DNA from: Aphelenchoides besseyi | Lineage: Eukaryota; Nematoda; Chromadorea; Rhabditida; Aphelenchoididae | Direction of reading: 5' to 3' | NCBI GenBank assembly: GCA_024699855.1 | Contig: JAMPIQ010000001.1 | Location: 12,524,001 to 12,588,000 of the forward strand | DNA: 64,000 bases | In this document: positions 34,996 to 45,200 of the stretch, piece after piece | Position numbering within the stretch: the first letter of the stretch is position 1 | Layout of the letters: the number at the start of each line of letters is the position of its first letter | Made by a program: the position numbers and the translations under genes | The notes under the pieces: model-generated | Told to the model about the DNA's origin: nothing | The model's input: only the letters and a program-made list of their open reading frames with translations | The model's database searches: none

Positions 34996-35734
34996 TCACA
35001 ACTTCTTGTCGATAATCTTTTTCGCTCTATCGAAGTATCTCAAACGATTGAGAATCGATCGTGCGGTTTTCATATCCGACTGTTGAAATGCAGCATCCAC
35101 TTGGCTTAGAAGCTTTTCAACTTCACGATCGATGTCCTCGGCTTTTTGTTTCAGTTCTTTTGGATCGTTCATTTCGTCGATTTCAGTCATAAACTCGAAG
35201 ATCTTCGCCGCCATTTCATTGTCTTTTGTTTCTTCCAATGCTTCTGAACAAACAGCTATATAATTTCAACTACAAAATGGCACTTACTATTGGTCATTAG
35301 TTCGAGCAGATAGGCCGCTCTCGATCTTGGATCTTTCAATGTTTTGTACGCCTGATTCAAGTAACTTGAATGTTGTTCGCTGAACTCCTGTTGTTTTCGT
35401 TCAGTTCCCGCGTGTTTGTCGGGATGCACATGCGATTGGATTGATCGGAACTTCTTCTTTAAAGCCTCTTCTTCAATTCGATAGCTCTTTTCCAACTCCA
35501 AATACGAAAAGTAATCGACGTTCGGACTAAGCGGCTGAACAGCGTGACACTTCGAACAAAAGATCTTCGACGGTGTCAATTGAAATTGATGTTCACATTT
35601 CCAGCATTTCAATCTGAAAGATAACCGTTTGATTATTGTAATTTCGTACACCAATCATCGATGAAGTGAACTCACATTTGAACTATTGATGATAATTGAC
35701 GTCTCACGATTCTGTTTAGAGAGAAACTTGCCAT
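34996..35734 (-). CDS. hscb: HSCB (HSC20) mitochondrial iron-sulfur cluster co-chaperone
   Basis: Three exons (35734-35676, 35613-35288, 35240-34996) encode 209 aa. Exon 1 gives a mitochondrial targeting peptide (MASFSLNRIVRRQLSS). Then come a CxxC zinc-binding motif pair (CWKCEHQ, FCSKCH) typical of animal HSCB, a J-domain with DYFSYLELEKSY and HVHPDKHA (HPD), and the C-terminal helical domain that binds the scaffold ISCU. HSCB delivers ISCU to the mitochondrial Hsp70 during Fe-S cluster transfer. The last acceptor (CAGAAG before 35,240) was chosen because it keeps frame. It starts about 410 bp from the divergent FKBP12 gene, so the two may share a promoter. Confidence 0.9.
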
Positions 35735-36142
35735 TCTACGGACATGAATTGAAAGAATCGAGAAACAGTTTGTTAAATAACTCCCGTATTCCCAATGTGA
35801 AATGGCCCATTTTTCGAAACGACAACAAAATTAACGAAAAGTTTGAAATGAGAATAAATAGCCTTCAAACTCCCGCTCGCAAGCGACCAAAGTTCGTTGC
35901 AAGTCGGCCGCTAATCGGCTGAGCATTGACGGTTTGGAGGCCTCTGATTCTTAGTCGTTGGGCAGTTAGATGTCTCTTGTGCGTACTCTCCACTCTCTTT
36001 TTTGCCGACGTTTGATGACCAACTGGTTAGTCAAATCGACCTAATAGCGCGATGTTAACTCAACTTTTTGCTTCGTTTTTCTTTCAAAAAAACCATTCTG
36101 TATTCCCATTTTCAGACCGCTTTCAACGACTAACTACGAATC
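35735..36142. promoter_or_regulatory. bidirectional promoter region between HSCB and FKBP12
   Basis: About 400 bp between divergent starts. It contains pyrimidine-rich stretches (CTCTCCACTCTCTTTT near 35,985) and a TTTCAG at about 36,111-36,116 just before the FKBP ATG, which could be a trans-splice acceptor. ORF 35,686-35,922 is not considered coding. Confidence 0.35.
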
Positions 36143-36596
36143 ATGGGTGTTGATATCGAAACAATCTCGCCTGGTGACGGAACCACTTATCCGCGTAATG
36201 GCCAAACTGTGTCTTGCCATTACACTCTTACTCTTCAAGATGGTAATTAATTGTTGATTAGATGGAAGTAATAAAAAACACTTGCAGGTAAAAAAATCGA
36301 CAGTTCGCGTGATCGTGGCAAACCATTAGACTTCAAACTCGGCGCCGGTGAAGTTATTTCCGGATGGGATCAAGGAGTTGCTAAGGTTAGTAAACTTTTA
36401 GTACCTTGTAACAAGTTTGTTTAGCTCTCGCTTGGTGAACGCGCCAAATTGACCATCAGTCCAGATTTGGGATACGGTCCTCGTGGAGTTCCGGGAACTA
36501 TTCCTGGTAACAGCGTCTTGGTACGTGCTTTAACGACATCAATTGAGTTCATTTCTTTTTCAGATTTTTGACGTTCAACTTGTCAAGATCAAATAA
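36143..36596 (+). CDS. FKBP12-type peptidyl-prolyl isomerase
   Basis: Four exons (36143-36242, 36288-36385, 36425-36520, 36564-36596) encode 108 aa, the usual FKBP12 length. Start [12 protein letters not shown] is the family N-terminus. Ligand-pocket residues can be seen: [12 protein letters not shown], the floor Trp in VISGWDQGV, Tyr in [10 protein letters not shown] and the final strand VLIFDVQL. It catalyses cis-trans isomerisation of prolyl bonds in the cytosol and would be the FK506/rapamycin target. Confidence 0.95.
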
Positions 36597-36819
36597 ATCA
36601 GTCGATTACTCCATTGACATTTCAAAATGTCTATATGTGATTGTTGCTAATGCGTATCGCATCCTTTTTTATTTTAAATTCCTATGCTTCTATTTGAAGT
36701 ATGTTTTAATTGATTGCTAAGTTGTTGCATTGAAGAAATTAGTGAATAAACATGAGTTTAACAATTCTCAACAATCTTTAACAGTAACAAGTGAACGAAT
36801 AACCATAAGAGAAGAATGT

Positions 36820-38333
36820 TTAGTTTGCAGTACGTTCTTTTTTGAATTTAGAAACCTTTTTGTTTGGTTCTTCGGTTGGACGTTCCGGCAACACAGCAAG
36901 TGGATCTCGTTCAACGATGATGCCCATGACGGCGTCTTTCGATTCGGGAAGAATGAGTTTCTGGTCACGACGATTCATCGCTTCGACCGCTTGCCAATCA
37001 ACTCGCGGTACGTGATCAGTTTGTCGTAAAATCGAATGCGGTGCTTCGGTTGTTGTCGTCGAAGAGCTTGTAGCGGGACCCAACGGCGAATCATTGAATT
37101 GGACGCTTTTTCGACGTTGTGGAGTTTGTTTGGTTGTTTGTTGAACTGAAGACTGAGAAACTACTGGAGGATCATCAGACGAAGAAATTTTGGAGGTGAT
37201 TTTAAGTTCTGATTTCTGCAATTCAACTTTTTGCACATTAATCAAATTGTCCTGTTGCTCCTCTTCCGACGCCGAACTATACGATCGATCATCACTATCC
37301 GTTGCGTCTTCTTCTGAATTGCTGCTTTCTACGTCTTGAGCGTTTAAATAAGTCAACAGACGTTCAAAATCCTAAGAAAACAAACTGAATAAAAAATTGA
37401 ACCAGAAACAAACTTTTCTCGGAACTCCTTTGGGTGTTCGCATGTTTTCAATGTCGATCTCTTCATCAAAAGGTTTATCTTCTTCGCCGTCAACTTCTGT
37501 GGCTGTTAACTCAGCGGGTTGAGCCAATTCGCCATTCTCATTTTCTTCCCTTTCCAGTTCATCTAGACGACTCATAATTTCCTAAATTGTGAAGATAAAT
37601 CAATTCGTTAGCAATTGAAAATGCCTTGTATTCGTGCACTGAAACGTCGTGTTTTCGTCGTTTTGAAGCCGCTAAAACCGATTGTTACTTTGTGTTTTAG
37701 AGTTAATATAAAACGCACGAGTTTCTTTTGTTTCATCATAGGGTTCACGTATTTCGATTTCATTCGATGAAGTCTAAAGGAACATTGTACTCCAATGAAC
37801 TTCAGTTAAACTCACGACCAAATTTTCCGCAAACTCTATTCGCTGTTCGACCAACTTCAATTGTTCTTGCATCTCTTTAAGATCCTTCTTGACCACTAAT
37901 CAAAACTATTAGAGCTCTTCAAAGGTCAACTTACGATCAGTTCTTCGGTTCAATAACTCAACAGTTCGATGCGACGACTTCTTAACGAAAGTATTATCGC
38001 CAATCATCGTGTAGAACTCGTTTGTGTGATCGAGGGTGCCGGGAATGAACGCCATTTTGCCCACGGGAATCTGAGGATGAATTTTAAAAAACTGAAAACA
38101 GCATTAACATACGAAGATCGATTTTTCTAATCGTTTGGTCAAATCGGAGACTTTTGTTTTCAACTGATCGTATTCGTCCAATTCTCGTTTCTTTTCTTCA
38201 ATTGCTTTTTTGGTATTTTCTTTGTCCTGAAAGAGAAAACAGTCTCGTGACATATCCAATTGCTTACCGATTGCAAATACCGCAACCACGTGCCAACATG
38301 CTCTATTTCCTTAGCCGAATTGGAAATGTTCAT
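36820..38333 (-). CDS. uri1: URI-type unconventional prefoldin (RPB5 interactor)
   Basis: Multi-exon minus-strand gene from 38,333 (MNISNSAKEIEHV) to 36,820. The N-terminal part is a prefoldin alpha-type coiled coil split by two beta hairpins: helix RELDEYDQLKTKVSDLTKRL, then VGKMAFIPGTLDHTNEFYTM and IGDNTFVKKSS, then a second helix (LKEMQEQLKLVEQRIEFAE). A long acidic region follows. The C-terminal part has the URI signature RRKSVQFND, APHSILRQ and VIVERDPLAVLPE-type patch, ending FKKERTAN. URI is part of the R2TP/prefoldin-like complex that assembles RNA polymerase II subunits. The order coiled coil, acidic region, SILR motif matches the family well. Confidence 0.85.
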
Positions 38334-38615
38334 GACAGAAACACGTAAACGTATCCACTAAAGCATTTGGTACAACAGTTGGAAACTCACGAAGAAATGC
38401 GCGTTGAAGTCATTGGATTCTCAGATGAAACACCCAAGGAATCCTCAGTATTCACCGTAATTGAACGTGGTATAGTCAAAAATTGATCCGACAAGAGCAC
38501 TTGTGTTTATTCATTGAAACAATTGAGCGGTAGAGAGACTCGAGGATATGTTTAAAGGCAAATAAAGTTGGTGGAAAATGAAATATTGCACCACGAGGAG
38601 TAATTAATGTTAAGT

Positions 38616-39820
38616 TCAAAGTTCTATTCGACCGTCTTGTGTCATTTCATCAACGTGCTGAACCTGAGAATCATGTACAGATGGTGGAATCTCTTGTGGA
38701 TGAAATGGAGTCGCTTTGAGTAAAAACAGCGCGTCGTCCAATCGATAATAAGGCTGAACTAGCGATATTACAACTATTTATAAATCGTGGCTACCTGGTG
38801 CAAATCACCTTCGCAAAGATACGGCAGTTTTGTCCATCGAATCACTTGAAATCCTGCCGGACGAAAGACATCACGAGCCATCGAATTCAAATGAGATTGA
38901 TAAGTTCGTCCGATGACATGAATATTTGTGTCTAAATCATACGAATAAGAAGATTATAAGTGCAAACTCACTTGGAGCTGTCTTTTGCTTGCCATCAGGA
39001 TGAAACTCAACGTACTGACGTAAAGGCAGAACAACAGCTATCAAGACAAGTGCATTATCCCGAAGGGCAACTTCTCGGATATCGGACAAAAGTTTGTGTG
39101 GATCGTAAAATCGATCGAGAAGATTGAGAGCGGAAATCAAATTGAAGGGTCCCCGTGACTTCCAATCGTCTTTTGGCAGCACATGAATCCCTTTCTGTTG
39201 TAATCGCCACTCCATTATACTTGACGCTTCGGTTGCATAGATCTTTCCAAAAAACGGTTTGAATTGCAAAGAAACATGACCATCTCCAGCTTCAAAAAGA
39301 TTTCATATTTACAGTCAATCTTTATCTTGAAAAAATACGAAAAAAAACATACCTCCAAGATCGATTACCTAAATAAACCGAGTTAACTACAATATGCAGT
39401 GCAATCTACTTACTGCTTTATTCTCTGGTACCCAATTGGCATCAACACTCAAAAAAGAACCCAACTGATCGGTAGAGAACACGAACATTTTGCCGCGATC
39501 CAGAATCCCGTTGATGGTCGTTTTTGTTGCGAATACACGAAGTAAAACGGTTGAAAATGTGTAGAAAAACTTAAAACCATTCGATGAAAAAGTTGAAGAC
39601 AGAAAATTACCTGAAGACAAGCCGATTGACTGATCGCCGTGGAAGAGTTGAGGAATTCGTAAGTTTCCTCATCAATGGAGCTCGGATAGTAGAGTTGATT
39701 GAGATCGGTGCTCACAGACGAATGATCTAACTGATACCATTTGTCAGTGTCGACATTTGTCAGCGGTTGTTGGTTGTGGAAAGTCTCGATCATTTGAGCG
39801 ATCACTTTACCACGTTGCAT
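38616..39820 (-). CDS. mettl9: METTL9/DREV-type protein-histidine methyltransferase
   Basis: Minus-strand gene from 39,820 (MQRGKVIAQMIETF) to the stop at 38,616. It has FSTDQLGSFLSVDANWVP, then LGAG- and GHVS-type SAM-binding segments partly at an exon edge near 39,370-39,270, IYATEASSIMEWRLQ, NLISALNLLDRFYDP, and LPYLCEGDLHQPYYRLDDALF near the end. This is the METTL9/DREV arrangement, which methylates histidine in HxH motifs of proteins, many mitochondrial or zinc-related. The last junction was placed at the CAG before CCTTATTAT to keep the conserved YYRLDDA frame. A slightly longer N-terminus cannot be excluded. It shares a divergent promoter with eIF1A (329 bp). Confidence 0.85.
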
Positions 39821-40148
39821 TCCGATGTTTTTTTGCGTTCTGATCGCTCAAGACATGTCGTGAAGTTTATTTTGCGCAAAACCCATGAACCGCAGAATCG
39901 TAAAACTTTCCGTTTTTTCCGGTTCACAACTTCTGTTGAATCGAAATTCGCGCTGACAACTCTCCCGCTGATGGTCGTGTGTCTTCTCATCGGACCTCGC
40001 AAACGTGATGCAACCTATGAAGAGAGACAGAGCACTCGGTTGTTTTTCGCAGGCCACCATCGTGGTCGCGTTCTCGTCTGAAGAAACTAAATTTAGTCTT
40101 GTAAATTTCTTTGTAGATTCGAATTTTCGAACGAACTGATCCGTTGAA

Positions 40149-41048
40149 ATGCCGAAGAATAAGGGAAAAGGAGGAAAGAATCGTCGACGTGGTAAGAACG
40201 AGAACGATGTGATGAAACGGGAGTTAATTCGCAAAGACGGTGACGATCAAGGTAAGCACTGCAAATACCTCAACGAGCTAATGGATCTGATTTTTAGCTT
40301 ACGCTCAAGTGCAGAAGATGCTTGGAAATGGCCGTTTGACGGCCCAATGTTTTGATGGAAAAGAACGTTTGTGTCATATACGTGGGAAATTGAGAAAGAA
40401 AGTTTGGATCAATACCGGCGACATCATTTTGGTCGGACTGCGTGGCTATCAAGAGAGCAAAGTTTGTAGTTTCGATTCAGCTGAGTTTATGTTTCTGTTT
40501 CCAGGCCGATGTTATTCTTAAGTACACGACTGATGAGGCTCGTATTCTGAAGAACGAGGGTCAATTGCCGGAATCTGCTCGACTTAATGAAGGCGGCGAT
40601 GAAGTGAACGAAGGCGAAGTTGAATTCGGTGAGCTTTCACGTTTGTTATTCGATTACTGATTTTGATTTCAGTTGATTTTGGCGATGAATTGGACGATGA
40701 TGAAGAGGGTGTTGGCGTTCAGGTTTGCTTTACTTTTTTGTTATCAATTTAGACTTTTACATTTAGGATCGTCAATATGAGATCACAAGCAGCGAAGAGA
40801 GCTCTGACGAGTCGGAATCTGACGATAACGACGAGGGAAACATCGCAATCATCTCGAAAAAGCTCGAACAACAAAAACCAATTACTCAAAAGAAACGACA
40901 AGAAGTTGCATCAGAATCGTCGGGTTCTGAGTCGGATTCCGAGAGTGAGGATGAAGATCCGGAGCTATTGGCCGAACGTGGAAGCTACAACAAACCGGGA
41001 CATCGCGATCGTTACGGAAAGGCCACGAAAGGCAAAAAGGGAAAATAA
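40149..41048 (+). CDS. eif1a: translation initiation factor eIF1A with long charged C-terminal extension
   Basis: Five exons (40149-40251, 40298-40461, 40505-40628, 40673-40722, 40767-41048) encode 240 aa. The first part is strongly conserved: [19 protein letters not shown], the OB fold ([40 protein letters not shown]), [13 protein letters not shown], and the acidic [13 protein letters not shown]. Other eIF1A proteins end about here, at roughly 140-150 aa. This gene adds a last exon of 93 codons, first Ser/Asp/Glu-rich and then basic ([14 protein letters not shown]). eIF1A binds the 40S A site and drives scanning. The DIDDI-like end is replaced by this tail. Confidence 0.93.
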
Positions 41049-41934
41049 ATCGGCTGTTCGGTTCCTTTTCTTTTATGGATTCTGCTTTCTTTTCTAAATG
41101 TGATTGTCATTTGAGCAGTTTTTAACCGTAAATTAAAATATTCCCGTTGTTATCACAGACTTAGATTTGCCAACAAAAACAACCCGGTCTTTTGATTTCT
41201 CTTTCCAACTCGGACAATTTACTATCACGAATTGGTTGACTGAGTGGTCGAATAACCTTAACGCTCAATTATATGTTGCAGTCAACTTTAGATTACTTTT
41301 ACTTTGAAAACAATCCATTAACGAACAACTGAATAGTTGAAGGAATTAAGAAGCTTTTAGCATTTACGAATTGGACTTTAGTGCTGTTTACTCGCGAGTT
41401 CGATTAATCCTGTGTCAGCAGTTGTTTAAGCTTCTTTGTTTCGAATATGTTACACACAAACGTTTAACTACAATAACGGGAAGTTTGAAGCGTTTTCTTG
41501 ACCACAAAAACGATGTGCATCTCAAGCCAACAGAGTACCTGGTACGTAAAGAATAGCATTCAAATTCATCAGTCCAAAACAAAAAGTGGCACCATTGATT
41601 CGACAATGTTGTTCAATCCAACGATCATGCGTATGCCGTTAAAGACATACGCCAAGCGTCCAAAAACGAATGGAGTTTTTGGCGGCGATGCAAAAACTTG
41701 GACGCTGATCATAAGCTTAATTAACGATCTCTAAACATTTTTTGTGACGATACAGTTGATAGAGAGCAAAAAGATTTACTTTTGATTGATCGACGCTCTG
41801 ATCTGCCACGGGACTCAATCACTGAAAGAAATCGGACGAATGGACAAAATGGCAGTGGAGGGATTTTTTGGCGGACCGACTAACCCAAAGGTCGTGTTGT
41901 GGTCATCAGATTGAAAGGCAAAGTGGCTAATGAA
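41049..41934. other. intergenic region
   Basis: About 900 bp. Opposing ORFs at 41,371-41,734 are short and without splice context. Nothing supported. Confidence 0.35.
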
Positions 41935-44683
41935 ATGATAACCACAAACCGCTTACTACTTTTATTGTTCGCCGTTTTTGTTTTGGCCCGAAATGAGTGA
42001 GTTTATTTGCTTGTTGAATACCATTGTATTCATTTTTCAGAACTACGAAGCCGAATATCATCCTTTTCATCACAGACGATCAAGACATAATGTTGGGCAG
42101 TATGGGTGAGTAGTTTATTTAGAATTGTATCGTAGTGTTTAGAATTCATGCCAAAAACGCTAAAGTTCATGAGGAAACGAGGAGTTGAGTTCAAAAACGC
42201 TTTTGTTTCAACACCAAGTAATTTTAAAAAAGATTGAAAGACTAATTGTACGAATTTTAGTCTGTTGTCCGAGTCGAAGCACAATCTTAAGCGGAATGTA
42301 CGCTCACCAGCATTCCGTTATGACGAATAATCAAAATTGCGGCGGTTTAAATTGGAGGTAGATACTGAAAGATTTCAAATTCAACAACCTTGTGTTTCAG
42401 ATCGACACACGAAAAGTCGACATTTGGAGTTTACGCTCAACAAGCAGGTTATCGAACGGCTTATTTTGGAAAATATCTGAACGAATATGACGGTTCTTAC
42501 ATTCCGGAAGGTTGGAACTACACCGCTCTTTTACATCGAAACTCGAGGTACTACAACTACACTCTAAATCTGAATGGAAAACACAAAAGACATGGATTTG
42601 ATTATTCATCGGATTACTTAACGGATTTGCTTACGAACTATACGATTGAATTTATCGAAGATCATTTTCTGAACTCCAAAAACGATCAGCCATTTCTAAT
42701 CGTTTTGAGCTATCCAGCTTGTCATGGGCCTGAAGATCCGGCTCCATCTTTTTCGAGTTTATTTCATGGAGTTGACACACACAGGTAACAAGTTGTTTGT
42801 CGTGCGATTATTAGCGTTTGTTGTATTCAGAACCCCATCATTCAACTTTGCACCAAATCCTGATAAGCAATGGCTTCTTCAACGCACTGGCAAGATGCAA
42901 CCAGCTCACGTTACTTTCACTTATCTACTGCATCAACGACGATTACAAACGTTGCAATCAGTTGACGACAGTGTCCACTTGGTATTTTTTAGTCTCCAGT
43001 TATTGATTCAATTTTTTAGATCATGAGTTTGTTGCGGTCAACCAATCAACTTCAAAACACGTTTGCAATTTACACATCAGATCATGGATATCATTTGGGA
43101 CAATTCGGTCTTTTGAAGGGCAAAAGCCTACCATTCGAATTTGATATTCGAGTTCCATTTTTTATACGAGGACCTTCTCTGCCCAAAGGAGTAACGTAAG
43201 TTTTCAATTGAGATCTTAATTTTAAACGTTTTGTCTAGAAGAAACGAAGTCGTTGGAAACATCGATTTGGCTCCAACCATATTAGCCATGGCTGGTGTTT
43301 CAACTCCTGCGAATATGAGTGGAAGATCAATTCTCGATCTTTTCGATCAACAAGCAAGTTTGAACTGGAGACACACTTTCCTAATTGAACGGGGGAAAAT
43401 GCCCAGCAAACTTCGGAAAATCGACGAACGTTTCGAACGACAACGCGAGAAATTTGGCAAATTTGGTCGTCTCGCTCATCACTGTGCAAAACCACGATAT
43501 CAAGGTCCGTGTAAACCCAATCAGGTTAGTCAGAATTGACTATTCTATTTGTGGCTTTAGGAATGGATTTGTGAGCAAGATCCGTTGGGTCGTTGGCGGC
43601 TTCGAAAATGTCGCGGTGAAAGCGAAAAATGTAAATGCCGAGAGAAACGTCAAATCATTGAGGAAATGATCGAATCGAAAAACGTGGAAGACGAGTTTCT
43701 GCGTCAAAACTACGAGGTTGGTTGTTAAAAACGTCAAACAATAGACTGTTTCGTAGGAAGAGATGATTGAATCAAAAGAATGGTTTCAAGGAATGGTTGG
43801 TGATAGCATATTATCGGTTGTCAATGTTCGGAGAAGACGTGAACTGAATGAGGGATTAAGATCAAAGGGTAAGAAGCTTGTTAAACAACTAACATCCACA
43901 CGTTTAGTTACTTGTCCGTTGAAATCTCGATCAATGTGCGATATACCAACAAATGTAACTCGAAGAACTTGGAATCGTAAAAAGACGAGAGTTGACTTGA
44001 AAATCCAGAAACTTAAAGATCGACTTACAGCTTACAAAGTAGGCTTGTTAACATCTAAGACTAATATGAACTTCTTTCTAGGACATTCGAAAGGCGTTGA
44101 AATCAACAAAACCTACTAATTCTTTCAACAAAACGTGCAATTGCGAACAACGAGGAAAACGACATCCATTACGGTGAGCATTTGAACAATCGAATGTCGT
44201 ATTGAAATGTTTAGAGAAACCCGATGGTCATCAGTAGCACAAAATCGAACGCAATCAGATTGTTTTCAACCACAGATGAACTGCTTCAAGCACTCGAGTG
44301 ATCACTGGCGAACACCTCCATTTTGGCCGAGCAATTTGAGTTTCTGTTTTTGCCAAAACTCAAACAACAATACTTATTGGTGTTTACGGACGTTAAATGA
44401 GACGCACAACTTTTTGTACTGCGAGTTTATCACCGGCTTCCTCAGCTATTACGATCTGAATTTGGATCCTGCACAAGTTTGAAGAAAATTTTGTTCTGGA
44501 ACTTATGTGCAATTTCAGTTAACCAACATCGTTTTTGATCTCAACGCCAATCGTTTGTCACAATTGAACGCCCAACTGCTGCTTCTGAAGTCTTGTCGTT
44601 CGAACAAAGAATGCGAACACTACAGTTCAACTGATTGGTGGCGACCATTGGTGCGTCATCTACCTGAATCGAACGACAATTAA
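41935..44683 (+). CDS. sul-1: SULF-type heparan-sulfate 6-O-endosulfatase
   Basis: At least a dozen short exons. Signal peptide [18 protein letters not shown] at 41,935. Metal-binding strand [11 protein letters not shown], then the formylglycine motif [20 protein letters not shown] with Cys as the precursor residue. Further sulfatase motifs are [40 protein letters not shown] (active-site His/Lys) and [11 protein letters not shown] basic hydrophilic region follows ([11 protein letters not shown], and KSLRK-type runs). Last comes the SULF-specific C-terminal domain with [35 protein letters not shown] and GFLSYYDLN. Extracellular SULFs trim 6-O-sulfates from heparan sulfate and so tune Wnt and FGF signalling. 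Catalytic residues appear intact. Confidence 0.9.
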
Positions 44684-44910
44684 CGCGTGAAAGTTTTTAT
44701 TTAAATGATCCTATTCGTTCAGTTTGCAAGACTGAAATAAAACCCGATAGGTTGGTCCACTGAATCTGTGAATTCGGCAAATGAGTTACCATCAGTTCAT
44801 GGAGAAATTGTATAAGATAATATGAGTAGACAAAAAGAATGATAAAAACACCGAAACGAACAAATTGAGCAAAAAAGTGAAAATGTGAAACCCCTGACTA
44901 GTACACGTAT

Positions 44911-45157
44911 TTATGTTCTTGAACGATATCGATCTAAAATGCATCGAATTGCCGGCCATAGGCGGCAGTCTTGAATTTCCTCGGAGTTGAGTTTGCCCAT
45001 CAAGATCTCGATCTCTTTCTTATCGGCATCCAGCGCCTGTTCTCCGTTGTAAACGTTTCTTATTATGATAATATTACTGGAAAACACATATTAAAAGAAT
45101 AAATTGATTACAAACATACTTTGGTATCACATAAACCAGTTCGACTTTCCGCGACAT
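44911..45157 (-). CDS. tiny gene downstream of MED14, unknown function
   Basis: Two exons (45157-45120 and about 45074-44911) encode 67 aa: MSRKVELVYVIPNN at the start, a short central helix (ALDADKKEIEILMGKLNSEE) and a basic end (RCILDRYRSRT). The join has a GTATGT donor and a TTTCCAG acceptor with consistent frame. The start lies only 44 bp beyond the MED14 stop on the same strand, suggesting an operon-like pair. No family recognised. Confidence 0.5.
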
Positions 45158-45200
45158 GATCGACTGATTTCGACTGACCCGTGGAGTACGCAGAGACAAC

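Noticed and set aside
39767..40081. 104-codon plus ORF between METTL9 and eIF1A
   Set aside because: Covers the shared promoter and antisense of METTL9 exon 1. No family signal.
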